This document shows positions 39,119 to 47,824 of a stretch of DNA of 64,000 nt, piece by piece. The notes under the pieces were generated by a model. It saw only the letters and a list, made by a program, of their open reading frames with translations. It was not told the DNA's origin and searched no databases. Within the stretch, counting starts at the first letter, position 1. The number at the start of each line of letters is the position of its first letter. Made by a program: the position numbers and the translations under genes. Location of the stretch: positions 1-64,000 of the forward strand of contig NZ_JAFCJZ010000034.1 in assembly GCF_018130765.1 (NCBI RefSeq). Direction: 5' to 3'. Source of the DNA: Bradyrhizobium iriomotense (GTDB lineage Bacteria; Pseudomonadota; Alphaproteobacteria; Rhizobiales; Xanthobacteraceae).

Positions 39119-39874
39119 ATGGCGGCCCTGCATTTCCACAACGTCACGCTCGGCTATGACCGGCATCCGGCCGTGCATCATCTCAGCGGCGAGGTCGCCC
39201 CGGGCGCGCTGGTCGCCGTGATCGGCCCGAACGGCGCCGGCAAGTCGACCCTGCTGCGCGGCATCGTCGGCATCCTCAAGCCGCTCGACGGCAGCATCCA
39301 TCTCGGCGGGCTCGATGCCCGCGATATCGCCTATCTGCCGCAGAGTGCTGAGATCGACCGAAGCTTCCCGATCTCGGTGTTCGATTTCGTCGGCACCGGG
39401 CTGTGGCGCGGCACGGGCCTGTTCGGCGGCATCGGCAAGGTGGCGCGGGACAAGATCCTGCGCGCGATCGCATCCGTCGGCCTCAACGGCTTCGAGAACC
39501 GTCCGATCGGCACGCTCTCGGGCGGTCAGATGCAGCGCGTGCTGTTCGCGCGCGTGCTGCTCCAGAATGCACGCCTGATCGTGCTCGACGAGCCCTTCAA
39601 CGCCATCGACAGCAAGACCACGACCGATCTGCTTGCATTGGTGAAGCACTGGCACGGCGAGGGTCGCACCGTGCTCGCCGCGCTGCACGACATGGAGATG
39701 GTGCGCAATCATTTCACCGAGACGCTGGTGCTGGCGCGCGGACCGGTGGCGTGGGGACCGACGGCGGAGGTGCTGACGCCGGAGAACCTGATGGTCGCGA
39801 TGCGGATGTGCGAGGCCTTCGACGACACCGCCGCGGCCTGCGCTGCCGATGATATCAGCTCGCGGGCGGCCTGA
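39119..39874 (+). CDS. znuC: Zinc ABC transporter ATP-binding protein
   Basis: A 251-residue ABC ATPase. Walker A GPNGAGKST (36-44), Q-loop LPQSAEID, signature LSGGQMQRVLFAR (133-145), Walker B LIVLDEPFNAID (153-164) and the H-loop in AALHDMEMV are all present. It energises uptake by the permease and binding protein encoded next. Zinc rather than manganese is favoured by the upstream Zur box and the His-rich peptide. The ATG at 39119 has GAGGTGAG before it. Confidence 0.92.
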   Translation: MAALHFHNVTLGYDRHPAVHHLSGEVAPGALVAVIGPNGAGKSTLLRGIVGILKPLDGSIHLGGLDARDIAYLPQSAEIDRSFPISVFDFVGTGLWRGTGLFGGIGKVARDKILRAIASVGLNGFENRPIGTLSGGQMQRVLFARVLLQNARLIVLDEPFNAIDSKTTTDLLALVKHWHGEGRTVLAALHDMEMVRNHFTETLVLARGPVAWGPTAEVLTPENLMVAMRMCEAFDDTAAACAADDISSRAA

Positions 39875-39880
39875 TATCCG

Positions 39881-40750
39881 ATGGTCTATGACGCGCTGAT
39901 CGGCCCGTTCACCGAATTCGAGTTCATGCGGCGGGCGCTGGCCGCGGTGATCGCGCTGTCGCTGGCGGGCGCGCCGATCGGCGTTTTCCTGATGCTGCGG
40001 CGGATGAGCCTCGTCGGCGACGCCATGGCGCATGCGATCCTGCCCGGCGCTGCCGTCGGCTTCCTGCTCTCCGGCCTCAATTTGTTCGCGATGACGGCGG
40101 GCGGCCTGATCGCCGGCTTTGCGGTTGCGATTTTGGCCGGCGTCGTCGCCCGCTCGACCGGGCTGAAGGAGGACGCGTCGCTGGCGACCTTCTACCTGGC
40201 CTCGCTGGCGCTCGGCGTCACCATCGTCTCGATCAAGGGCACCAATATCGACCTCTTGCACGTGCTGTTCGGGAACATCCTCGCGATGGACGATCAGACG
40301 CTGCTGGTGGTCGCCTTCAACGCCACGGTGACACTGCTGGTGCTCGCCGTGATCTATCGCCCGCTGGTGATCGAAAGCGTCGATCCGCTGTTTCTGCGCA
40401 CCGTGAGCCGGGCCGGGGGCCCTGCGCATCTCGCCTTCCTCGCGCTCGTCGTCATCAACCTCGTCAACGGCTTTCAGGCGCTTGGCACGCTGCTGGCGGT
40501 GGGCCTGATGATCCTGCCGGCCGGTATCGCCCGGTTCTGGTCGCGCGATCTCACCGCGATGATCTGCATCGCGGTCGTCGCTGCTGCCGTCTCCGGCTAT
40601 GCGGGCCTCGTGCTATCGTTCCAGACTCGCGTTCCCTCAGGCCCCGCGATCATTCTGGTGGCGACCGTGCTCTACATTGTCTCCGTGCTGTTCGGCCGCG
40701 TCGGCGGTGTCGTCCGGCAACTGTTTCCCGGCCGGCATCTGGAAGCGTGA
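39881..40750 (+). CDS. znuB: Zinc ABC transporter permease
   Basis: A 289-residue ABC-3 family permease with about eight hydrophobic segments. MRRMSLVGDAMAHAILPGAAVGF is the conserved early block and ALGVTIVSIKGTNIDLLHVLFG and FQALGTLLAVGLMILPAG follow, as in ZnuB/TroC proteins. It begins six bases after the ATPase stop and overlaps or abuts the binding-protein gene. It forms the inner-membrane channel for zinc uptake. Confidence 0.92.
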   Translation: MVYDALIGPFTEFEFMRRALAAVIALSLAGAPIGVFLMLRRMSLVGDAMAHAILPGAAVGFLLSGLNLFAMTAGGLIAGFAVAILAGVVARSTGLKEDASLATFYLASLALGVTIVSIKGTNIDLLHVLFGNILAMDDQTLLVVAFNATVTLLVLAVIYRPLVIESVDPLFLRTVSRAGGPAHLAFLALVVINLVNGFQALGTLLAVGLMILPAGIARFWSRDLTAMICIAVVAAAVSGYAGLVLSFQTRVPSGPAIILVATVLYIVSVLFGRVGGVVRQLFPGRHLEA

Positions 40751-40752
40751 CG

Positions 40753-41616
40753 ATGCGGCGTATCCTGCTTTGCGCGCTCCTGCTGATCGCCTCGCCGCTG
40801 CACGCCGCCGAGCGGCTCAACGTGGTCGTCAGCTTCTCGATCCTCGGCGATTTCGTTCGCAGTGTCGGGGGCGACCGCATCAACCTGACCACGCTGGTCG
40901 GCCCCGACAGCGACGTCCACGTCTATACGCCGGCGCCAGTCGATGCGAAGCGGGTCGCGGAAGCGAAGCTCGTCATCGTCAACGGGCTTGGGCTGGAGGG
41001 CTGGCTGCCGCGCCTCGTTCAATCCTCCGGCGGCAAGGCGACGGTTGTCACCGCGAGCGCGGGCATTGCGCCGCTAAAACTCGGTTCGGCCGCTGATCCC
41101 CATGCCTGGCAGTCGGTCCCCAATGCCAGGATCTACGTGACCGATATCGCCAATGCATTGGCCGCCGCCGTCCCGGATGATGCGGACTTCTTCCGCGCCC
41201 AGGCCAAGGCCTATCTGGAAAAGCTCGAAACGCTGGATCGCGAGGTCCGCGAGGCCGTGGCCAAGATCCCGCCGGAACGGCGCAAGGTGATATCGACCCA
41301 CGATGCCTTCGGCTATTTCGCCGCCGAATACGGTATCCAGTTCATCGCACCCCTGGGCGTCTCCACGGAAACCGAGCCCAGCGCGCGTGACATTGCGGCC
41401 ATCATCGGCCAGATCAAGGCCCAGAAAATCCCGGCCGTGTTCCTGGAAAATATCAGCGATGACCGCCTGATCCGCCGGATCGCCGCCGAGACCGGGGCCA
41501 AGGTCGGCGGGACCCTGATTTCGGATGGTTTGACCGGCGAAAAGGGGCCTGCACCCACTTACATTGACATGGTCAGGCACAATATAAAGGCCCTGACCAG
41601 CGCGCTTGACCATTAG
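40753..41616 (+). CDS. znuA: Zinc ABC transporter substrate-binding protein
   Basis: A 287-residue cluster A-I metal-binding protein. The signal peptide ends near LHAAERL. Candidate metal ligands are His in DVHVYTPAP, His in DPHAWQ, His in STHDAFGYF and Asp in LISDGLTGEK. The histidine-rich loop found in many ZnuA proteins is missing; the metal-loading role may be taken by the separate His-rich peptide at the head of the operon. The ATG at 40753 follows GGAAG at good spacing; a GTG at 40747 would overlap the permease stop. Confidence 0.9.
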   Translation: MRRILLCALLLIASPLHAAERLNVVVSFSILGDFVRSVGGDRINLTTLVGPDSDVHVYTPAPVDAKRVAEAKLVIVNGLGLEGWLPRLVQSSGGKATVVTASAGIAPLKLGSAADPHAWQSVPNARIYVTDIANALAAAVPDDADFFRAQAKAYLEKLETLDREVREAVAKIPPERRKVISTHDAFGYFAAEYGIQFIAPLGVSTETEPSARDIAAIIGQIKAQKIPAVFLENISDDRLIRRIAAETGAKVGGTLISDGLTGEKGPAPTYIDMVRHNIKALTSALDH

Positions 41617-41672
41617 GGCAGGGGCCACCCCGCCTCGCGTCGCGCGAAAAAGCCTTAAAGTCCGGAGTTGTT

Positions 41673-42722
41673 ATGTCTGAAGCGACCTCTCAGAAAATTC
41701 CCGTGACCGTCCTGACCGGCTATCTCGGCGCCGGCAAGACCACGCTTTTGAACCGCATCCTGTCGGAGAACCACGGCAAGAAATACGCCGTCATCGTCAA
41801 CGAATTCGGCGAGATCGGCATCGACAACGACCTCATCATCGGCGCCGATGAGGAAGTGTTCGAGATGAACAATGGCTGCATCTGCTGCACCGTGCGCGGC
41901 GACCTCGTCCGCATCATGGACGGGTTGATGAAGCGCAAGGGCAAGTTCGACGCCATCATCGTCGAGACCACCGGCCTTGCCGATCCCGCGCCGGTCGCCC
42001 AGACCTTCTTCGTCGACGAGGACGTGCAGAAGAACGCCCGCCTCGACGCGGTCGTCACGGTCGCCGACGCCAAATGGCTGTCCGACCGGCTCAAGGACGC
42101 GCCCGAGGCCAAGAACCAGATCGCCTTCGCCGACGTCATCGTGCTGAACAAGACCGATCTCGTGACGAAGCCCGAGCTTGCCGAGGTCGAGGCCCGCATC
42201 CGCGGCATCAACCCCTATGCGAAGCTGCATCGCACCGAGCGCTGCTCGGTGGCGCTGGCCGACGTGCTCGACCGCGGCGCGTTCGACCTCGATCGCATCC
42301 TCGACATCGAGCCGGATTTCCTCGAGGCCGACGATCATGACCACGACCATGATCATCACCACCATCACGGCCACGACCATCATCACCATGATCACGGTCA
42401 CGGCCTGAAGCACTATCACGACGAGGACATGCAGTCGCTGGCGCTCAAGACCGACAAGCCGCTCGATCCCAACATGTTCATGCCCTGGCTGCAGAACCTG
42501 GTGCAGGTCGAGGGCGGCAAGATCCTGCGCTCCAAGGGCATCCTCGCCTTCCATGACGACGACGACCGCTACGTCTTCCAGGGCGTCCACATGATGCTGG
42601 AGGGCAACCATCAGCGGAAGTGGAAGGAGGGCGAGCCGCGCGAGAGCCGTCTCGTCTTCATCGGCCGCGAATTGCCGGAGAAGGCCATTCGCGAAGGTTT
42701 TGAGAGCTGCATCGTCTCGTGA
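41673..42722 (+). CDS. COG0523 GTPase, zinc metallochaperone type
   Basis: A 349-residue G3E GTPase of the CobW/COG0523 family. Walker A is GYLGAGKTT (16-24), the metal-binding CxCC is CICC (69-72), ETTGLADP is switch II, and NKTD sets guanine specificity. Between about 220 and 250 is a long His/Asp-rich loop. Its location beside a Zur-controlled zinc importer indicates a zinc metallochaperone (ZNG1/ZigA-like) rather than cobalamin synthesis. The C-terminal CobW_C domain follows (RESRLVFIGREL). Its stop overlaps the next start by one codon (ATGA). Confidence 0.9.
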   Translation: MSEATSQKIPVTVLTGYLGAGKTTLLNRILSENHGKKYAVIVNEFGEIGIDNDLIIGADEEVFEMNNGCICCTVRGDLVRIMDGLMKRKGKFDAIIVETTGLADPAPVAQTFFVDEDVQKNARLDAVVTVADAKWLSDRLKDAPEAKNQIAFADVIVLNKTDLVTKPELAEVEARIRGINPYAKLHRTERCSVALADVLDRGAFDLDRILDIEPDFLEADDHDHDHDHHHHHGHDHHHHDHGHGLKHYHDEDMQSLALKTDKPLDPNMFMPWLQNLVQVEGGKILRSKGILAFHDDDDRYVFQGVHMMLEGNHQRKWKEGEPRESRLVFIGRELPEKAIREGFESCIVS

Positions 42723-43741
42723 TGAAAGAGTTTTCGCCGCCCCCCGATTCCGCCTCGATCGTCTCCGTCACCGATCGCGTCAAACAGGTTGCGCTCGGCA
42801 TGGCCGTGACCTCGGTGTCTTTCCTCGGCGCCCGCGCCGCCTTCGTCGGCGGCGAGGAGAACGTCAAATTCGTCGATAGCCAAGGCGAGATCACCACGGT
42901 CGCCGTGCATAGCGGCGGCATTCTCTCCACCGCCTCCGACGGCAAGCGCATCGTGATGGGCGGCGACGACGGCAAGGTCGTCTCGCTCGACGCCAAGGGC
43001 GAGGTGACGCTGCTCGCGACCGACCCCAAGCGGCGCTGGATCGACGCGGTGGCGCTGCACGCCGATGGCGCATTCGCCTGGTCGGCCGGCAAGACCGCGA
43101 CCGTCAAGAGCGGCAAGAACGAGGAGAAGTCGCTCGACGTGCCCTCGACCGTTGGCGGTCTCGCGTTCGCGCCGAAGGGACTGCGGCTCGCGATCGCGCA
43201 TTACAACGGCGCGACGCTGTGGTTTCCGAACATGGAGGGCTCGGCCGAATTCCTGCCCTGGGCCGGCTCGCATCACGCGGTCACCTTCAGCCCCGACAAC
43301 AAATTCCTCGTCACCGCCATGCACGAGCCGGCGCTGCACGGCTGGCGGCTCGCCGACAACAGGCACATGCGCATGACTGGCTATCCCGGCCGCGTCCGCT
43401 CGATGTCCTGGAGCGCGGGCGGCAAGGGGCTCGCGACCTCCGGTGCCGACACCGTCATCATCTGGCCGTTCGGCAGCAAGGACGGCCCGATGGGCAAGGA
43501 GCCCGCGATGCTCGCGCCATTGCAGGCGCGCGTGTCGGTGGTCGCCTGCCATCCCAAGAACGACATCCTCGCCGCCGGCTACAGCGACGGCACCGTGCTG
43601 ATGGTGCGTCTGGAAGACGGTGCCGAGATCCTGGTCCGCCGCAACGGCACCCCGCCGGTCGCCGCGATTGCCTGGAACGCCAAGGGCACGCTGCTGGCGT
43701 TTGCCGACGAAAATGGGGACGGCGGCCTGCTGGAGCTTTAA
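42722..43741 (+). CDS. WD40-repeat protein linked to the zinc GTPase
   Basis: A 339-residue beta-propeller protein. Several degenerate WD40-like blades are visible, e.g. GKRIVMGGDDGKVVSLDAKG, HHAVTFSPDNKFLVTAMHEP, GKGLATSGADTVIIWPFG and KNDILAAGYSDGTVLMVRLE. There is no signal peptide. Its ATG shares bases with the GTPase stop, so the two are translated together. WD40 genes next to COG0523 GTPases suggest an interaction platform, perhaps for zinc transfer; this is an inference from position. An in-frame GTG at 42719 is also possible. Confidence 0.83.
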   Translation: MKEFSPPPDSASIVSVTDRVKQVALGMAVTSVSFLGARAAFVGGEENVKFVDSQGEITTVAVHSGGILSTASDGKRIVMGGDDGKVVSLDAKGEVTLLATDPKRRWIDAVALHADGAFAWSAGKTATVKSGKNEEKSLDVPSTVGGLAFAPKGLRLAIAHYNGATLWFPNMEGSAEFLPWAGSHHAVTFSPDNKFLVTAMHEPALHGWRLADNRHMRMTGYPGRVRSMSWSAGGKGLATSGADTVIIWPFGSKDGPMGKEPAMLAPLQARVSVVACHPKNDILAAGYSDGTVLMVRLEDGAEILVRRNGTPPVAAIAWNAKGTLLAFADENGDGGLLEL

Positions 43742-43771
43742 TCTGTCATGGTTCCGGCCGTATAGGGGACC

Positions 43772-44488
43772 ATGCGGTTTCTGACGACCTTCCAACTCGC
43801 CGATTTCATCGACACGCTGATCAGCCTGACCACGGCCTTCGTGCTGGGCACACTGATCGGCGCCGAGCGGCAATATCGCCAGCGTACTGCGGGCCTGCGC
43901 ACCAATGTGCTGGTCGCGGTGGGAGCGGCCGCCTTCGTCGATCTCGCTATGCATCTGACCGGCGCCGACGGCGCGGTGCGGGTGATCTCCTACGTCGTCT
44001 CCGGCATCGGCTTCTTAGGAGCCGGCGTCATCATGAAGCAGGGCATGGACGTCCGCGGGCTCAACACTGCGGCGACGCTGTGGGCCTCGGCCGCGGTCGG
44101 CTCCTGCGCCGGCGCCGACATGGTCGCGCAGGCGGCCGCGCTCACCGTCTTCGTCATCGCCGGCAACACCATGCTGCGCCCGCTGGTCAATGCCATCAAC
44201 CGCATCCCGCTGAACGAGAAGGCGCTCGAGGCGACCTACTATTTCAAGCTGGCGGTTGCGACCGACGCCCTTCCCGACATGCGCGACCGCCTCGTCGACA
44301 AGCTCGAGGCCGCGAAATATCCGGTCGCCGATATCGAGGTCGCCGAGATCGGCGAGGACAATCTGGAGATCGCCGCCAAGCTGGTCGCGACCGCGGTCGA
44401 TCCGAACGAGTTGAACGCAGTGGCGACCGATCTCCAGCATCTGCCGGGCGTGCGTCACGCCACCTGGGAAGTCAGCACGACGGAGTGA
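43772..44488 (+). CDS. MgtC/SapB family membrane protein
   Basis: A 238-residue protein. The N-terminal two thirds hold four or five membrane helices with the family signatures TLIGAERQYRQRTAGLRTNVL and VSGIGFLGAGVIMKQGMDVRGLNTAATLW; the soluble C-terminus from about residue 150 is an ACT-like domain. MgtC-type proteins help growth at low magnesium and act on the F-ATPase in pathogens. It lies 30 bases after the WD40 gene and may be in the same transcript. No magnesium riboswitch was recognised. Confidence 0.88.
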   Translation: MRFLTTFQLADFIDTLISLTTAFVLGTLIGAERQYRQRTAGLRTNVLVAVGAAAFVDLAMHLTGADGAVRVISYVVSGIGFLGAGVIMKQGMDVRGLNTAATLWASAAVGSCAGADMVAQAAALTVFVIAGNTMLRPLVNAINRIPLNEKALEATYYFKLAVATDALPDMRDRLVDKLEAAKYPVADIEVAEIGEDNLEIAAKLVATAVDPNELNAVATDLQHLPGVRHATWEVSTTE

Positions 44489-44537
44489 GCGGGCGGCGTT
44501 TTGGCGCGCGAGGGGCGGTTCCCGCCTTGCCGGTCTC

Positions 44538-44562
44538 GGAACTCGCGCGCCCCAGTTTCGTT
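44538..44562 (+). promoter_or_regulatory. EcfG-type promoter upstream of hypothetical gene
   Basis: GGAAC at 44538-44542, exactly 16 bases, then CGTT at 44559-44562. It is a full match to the EcfG consensus, 28 bases before the start codon at 44591. Confidence 0.7.
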
Positions 44563-44590
44563 GATTCCGCGGATAAAGGCGGTGATCGAC

Positions 44591-44923
44591 ATGCCCGGCC
44601 CAGATGACAAGCGTAGACTGAAGCTCGACCTGACAATTGCCGGTTTGCTGTTCGCAGCAGGTGTCGTGGTGTCGGTGATGTCGCTGGCTCAGATCCGAGC
44701 GGAAAGCCGGGCGGAGCTGGCGCAGGCGACGCAGCCGCTCCAGGGCACCCCGTCCGACGAGCAGAGCAAGACGCCCGCGGAAGCCAAGCCTGGCGGCGAT
44801 CGGCCGACCACGCCGGCCCCCGAGCCGGCGCGCCCGGAGCCGCAGACGCAAGGCGCAGCGACAAAGCCGGCGCTGCCGCCGGCACCGGCGGAGAAGATCG
44901 CGCCGCCGATTGAGAAGAAGTAG
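44591..44923 (+). CDS. Hypothetical membrane-anchored protein, likely stress-induced
   Basis: A 110-residue protein. A basic N-terminus (DDKRRLKLD) is followed by one hydrophobic helix, LTIAGLLFAAGVVVSVMSLA, and then a long proline-, alanine- and lysine-rich tail that ends in KIAPPIEKK. This fits a type II membrane protein with a disordered periplasmic tail. An exact EcfG-type promoter lies upstream, which supports the gene being real and stress-controlled. An in-frame start at 44501 lies before that promoter and is rejected. Family unknown. Confidence 0.68.
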   Translation: MPGPDDKRRLKLDLTIAGLLFAAGVVVSVMSLAQIRAESRAELAQATQPLQGTPSDEQSKTPAEAKPGGDRPTTPAPEPARPEPQTQGAATKPALPPAPAEKIAPPIEKK

Positions 44924-44934
44924 TTTCTCTGTCG

Positions 44935-45059
44935 TCATTCCGGGGCGCGCGTAGCGCGAGCCCGGAATCCATTGATCTGCCGACACGGCCGCCCGATGGA
45001 TTCTCAGGTGCGCAATTGCGCACCATAGCTCGGCGCTTATGCGCCGCCCCGGAATGACA
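44935..45059. repeat. Dispersed inverted repeat, family B
   Basis: TCATTCCGGGGCGCGCGTAG and GCGCCGCCCCGGAATGACA are the outer arms, GCCCGGAATCCATTGAT and ATGGATTCTCAGGTGCGCAA the inner ones, with TGCGCAATTGCGCA at the core of the right half. It lies between convergent genes. Confidence 0.85.
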
Positions 45060-45065
45060 GGCGCC

Positions 45066-46508
45066 TCACCGCACCAGAATATTCCGGAACTGCCAGGGAT
45101 CGCTGGTATCGATATCCTCCGGGAACAGTCCCGGACGATCCGTCAGCGGCGTCCAGTCGGTGTAGAAACCCTTCACCGGGCCGAGATAGGGCAGCTGAAT
45201 TTCCAGCAGGCGGTCGAAATCCATCTCGTCGGCTTCGACAATGCCTTCATTCGGGTTTTCCAGCGCCCACACCATGCCGCCGAGCACGGCGGAGGTCACC
45301 TGCAGGCCGGTGGCGTTCTGGTAGGGCGCGAGCTCGCGGGTCTCCTCGATGGAGAGCTGCGAGCCGTACCAATAGGCATTGTTGTCGTGGCCGAACAGCA
45401 GCACGCCGAGCTCGTCGATGCCGTCGACGATCTCGTTCTCGTCGAGGATGTGGTGCTTCTCCTGCATCTTCGCGGCGCGGCCGAACATCTCGTGCAGCGA
45501 CAGCACGGCATCGTCGGCCGGGTGATAGGCATAGTGGCAGGTCGGCCGGTAGACGGCCTTGCCGGAGGCGTCGCGCACCGTGAAGTAATCGGAGATCGAG
45601 ATCGACTCGTTGTGGGTGACGAGGAAGCCGTATTGCGCGCCGCGGGTCGGGCACCACGTGCGCACGCGGGTGTTGGCGCCGGGCTGCATCAGATAGATGG
45701 CAGCGCCGCAGCCGGCCTCGTGGGTGCGCGCATTCTCGGGCATCCATTTTTCATGGGTGCCCCAGCCGAGCTCGGACGGCTGCACGCCTTCCGACAGGAA
45801 ACCTTCCACCGACCAGGTGTTGACGAAGACGTCGGGCTCTTTCGGCTTCTTCGAGCGCTGGGTGTCGCGTTCGGCGATGTGGATGCCCTTGACGCCGGCC
45901 TGCCGCATCAGGTCCGCCCATTCGGCCTTGGTCTTGGGCCGGGGAGCATTGAGCTTCAGGTCGGCGGCGACGTTGAGCAGCGCCTGCTTGACGAAGAAGG
46001 AGACCATGCCGGGATTGGCGCCGCAGCAGGAGACGGCCGTGGTCGAGCCCGCCGGGCGCGCCTTCTTGGCGGCCAGCGTCACTTCGCGCAGCGCGTAGTT
46101 GGAGCGCGCTTCCGGGCCCTTCGACGCATCGAAATAGAAGCCGAGCCAGGGCTCGTTGACGGTGTCGATATAGAGAGCGCCGAGCTCGTTGCAGAGCTCC
46201 ATGATGTCGGTCGAGCCGGTATCGACCGAGAGATTGACGCAAAAGCCCTGGCCGCCGCCTTCCGTGAGCAGCGGGGTCAGCACCTCGCGATAATTGTCCT
46301 TGGTCAGGCCCTTCTGGATGAAGCGGACATTGTGCTTCTCGCAAAGCGCCTTGCGGCCCTCGTCCTTGGGATCGAGCACGGTGATGCGCGACTTGTCGTA
46401 GTCGAGATGCCGCTCGATCAGCGGCAGCGTGCCTTTGCCGATGGAGCCGAAGCCGACCATGACGATGGGGCCGGTGATCTTCGCGTAGATCTGCGAGGGA
46501 GGGCTCAT
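45066..46508 (-). CDS. hss: Homospermidine synthase
   Basis: A 480-residue NAD-dependent enzyme that joins two putrescines (or putrescine and spermidine) to give sym-homospermidine, a major polyamine of rhizobia. The N-terminus carries a Rossmann motif, VMVGFGSIGKG (17-27). NEPWLGFYFD, STTAVSCCGANPGMVSFF and GLQVTSAVLGGMVWALENP are features I know from bacterial homospermidine synthases. Length is normal. The putrescine source, ornithine decarboxylase, is encoded on the same strand about 1.3 kb upstream, with RidA and a broken acetyltransferase between. Confidence 0.93.
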   Translation of the reverse strand: MSPPSQIYAKITGPIVMVGFGSIGKGTLPLIERHLDYDKSRITVLDPKDEGRKALCEKHNVRFIQKGLTKDNYREVLTPLLTEGGGQGFCVNLSVDTGSTDIMELCNELGALYIDTVNEPWLGFYFDASKGPEARSNYALREVTLAAKKARPAGSTTAVSCCGANPGMVSFFVKQALLNVAADLKLNAPRPKTKAEWADLMRQAGVKGIHIAERDTQRSKKPKEPDVFVNTWSVEGFLSEGVQPSELGWGTHEKWMPENARTHEAGCGAAIYLMQPGANTRVRTWCPTRGAQYGFLVTHNESISISDYFTVRDASGKAVYRPTCHYAYHPADDAVLSLHEMFGRAAKMQEKHHILDENEIVDGIDELGVLLFGHDNNAYWYGSQLSIEETRELAPYQNATGLQVTSAVLGGMVWALENPNEGIVEADEMDFDRLLEIQLPYLGPVKGFYTDWTPLTDRPGLFPEDIDTSDPWQFRNILVR

Positions 46509-46567
46509 AGGATAGATTCTCCGGAAAGTGCTGGCAGTGAGGGGTGGATCAGGCGCTGCGGCGCTTG

Positions 46568-46957
46568 TCAGACGCTGCGGCGCTTGGCGGTGACTTCGAT
46601 CTCGACCTTCATCTCGGGCTTGGCGAGGGCGCTGACGACCAGCAAGGTCGCAGCCGGCCTGATGTCACCGAGAACCTCGCCGCAGACGGCGAAGTGGGCA
46701 TCGATGTAGCTGGCGTCGGTGACGTAGTAGGTCGCGCGGACGATATCGGCCATCTCGAATCCGCCCTCCTTCAGGGCAGCTTCGATGGTCTTGAAGCAGT
46801 TGCGTGACTGGCTCGTGACATCGGCCGGCATCGTCATCGTGGTGTAGTCATAGCCGGTGGTTCCCGCGACGAAGGCGAACTCGCCGTCGATCACGGCGCG
46901 GCTATAGCCGACGGTCTTCTCGAGCGGGGAGCCGGTGGAAATCAGGCGACGGGACAT
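46568..46957 (-). CDS. RidA-family enamine/imine deaminase
   Basis: A 129-residue RidA/YjgF protein. SPLEKTVGYSRAVIDGEFAFVAG opens the family fold, GCFKTIEAAL-like NCFKTIEAALKEGG gives the helix, and RPAATLLVVSALAKPEMKVEIE contains the arginine and glutamate that position the imine substrate. RidA proteins hydrolyse reactive 2-aminoacrylate-type intermediates and form homotrimers. The ATG at 46957 is chosen; a longer frame to 47029 lacks family similarity. Its place next to polyamine genes suggests clean-up of imines, an inference. Confidence 0.88.
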   Translation of the reverse strand: MSRRLISTGSPLEKTVGYSRAVIDGEFAFVAGTTGYDYTTMTMPADVTSQSRNCFKTIEAALKEGGFEMADIVRATYYVTDASYIDAHFAVCGEVLGDIRPAATLLVVSALAKPEMKVEIEVTAKRRSV

Positions 46958-47105
46958 GGTCGTGGGCCTCGACTGAAGGGGGTGTTTCGCGGGGGTTAAA
47001 GGGCGTTTCCGGCGCCTGCGCAACCCCAAAGGAACGGGCTTGGCACAGGCGCGGCCGGGCGTTGCCGCTCGATGCGGCTTCGGTCGTCGCTATGAAAGCG
47101 ATCCG

Positions 47106-47692
47106 TTAGGCCGCGTGCGCCTGGAGGGGGCGAACTACCCTCCGTTTGGGTAAGGCCGCGCCGGTCGGGACGATCATCCCCTCGGCGCCATCCAGCGCAC
47201 CTTCGGCGAACTCGATCGCCAGCAGGCGGTCGCGCTCGAACGGGCCGGGCAGCACCAACGCCCCGGTCTTCTCTGCCGAGAAGCCGAACCGGACGTAATA
47301 GGGGCATCGCCGAGCAGGATCACGGCTTCATGCCCGCGCGCCCGGGCGGCGGCCAGCGCTTGTTGCATCAGCGCGGCGCCGATCCCGAGCTCGCGGCAGG
47401 CAGGGTCGACCGCCAGTGGTCCGAGGACCAGAGCGGGCCTGCCTCCGGCGCTGACGTGCCACAGCCGCACGGTTCCCACGAGTGTCCCCTCGCGCACAGC
47501 CGACAGGGCAAGGCCTGCGGCAGGTGCACGTCCGTCGCGCAGGCGCTGGCAGGTGCGGTCATGGCGGTTCTCGCCAAAGCAGGCATCCAGCAGCGCTTCA
47601 CGGGCGGCGACGTCGGCAGCACGTTCCGCACGGATCGCGAACGAAGCGGCTTTCGAAGTGAGGGCGACTTGTGGCTTCCGAAAAGCAGTCAT
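47106..47692 (-). pseudogene. GNAT acetyltransferase interrupted by a frameshift
   Basis: From the ATG at 47692 the frame reads as a YhbS-type GNAT protein: ALLDACFGENRHDRTCQRLR, GPLAVDPACRELGIGAALMQ and the motif-B strand EAVILLGDAP. After that it should continue with YYVRFGFSAEKTGALVLPGP, but this lies in the next frame. The join is at a run of four C on the minus strand (47301-47304); five would restore one frame of about 195 residues ending at 47106. Either the gene is broken, it is phase-variable, or the base is a sequencing error. The two-frame reading is clear from the sequence. Confidence 0.8.
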
Positions 47693-47772
47693 GGCGCGTC
47701 AGTCCCCGCTTGAACCGGCGTGCGGGAAGCACGCCTGTCCAAGACGTCGTCAGAAATCGAGGATGTCAGGGA

Positions 47773-47792
47773 GGAGCCGGCGGACCGGCTCC
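47773..47792 (-). terminator. Hairpin after ornithine decarboxylase gene
   Basis: GGAGCCGG and CCGGCTCC form a perfect 8-bp stem with a four-base loop. On the minus strand it lies about 30 bases after the decarboxylase stop. No T run follows, so it is probably a rho-dependent or weak terminator. Confidence 0.55.
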
Positions 47793-47824
47793 CGGGTTCG
47801 TCAGGCCTCAGACAGAGAGGCGGA

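Noticed and set aside
41617..41672. Second Zur box before the GTPase gene
   Set aside because: No palindrome resembling GTTATA-N-TATAAC was found in this gap; the GTPase gene probably relies on read-through from the zinc operon.
42340..42420. Apparent tandem repeat of CATCAC/CACGAC units in the GTPase gene
   Set aside because: This is the coding sequence of the histidine-rich metal loop, not a CRISPR or microsatellite element. The same is true at 53350-53510 and 38905-38990.
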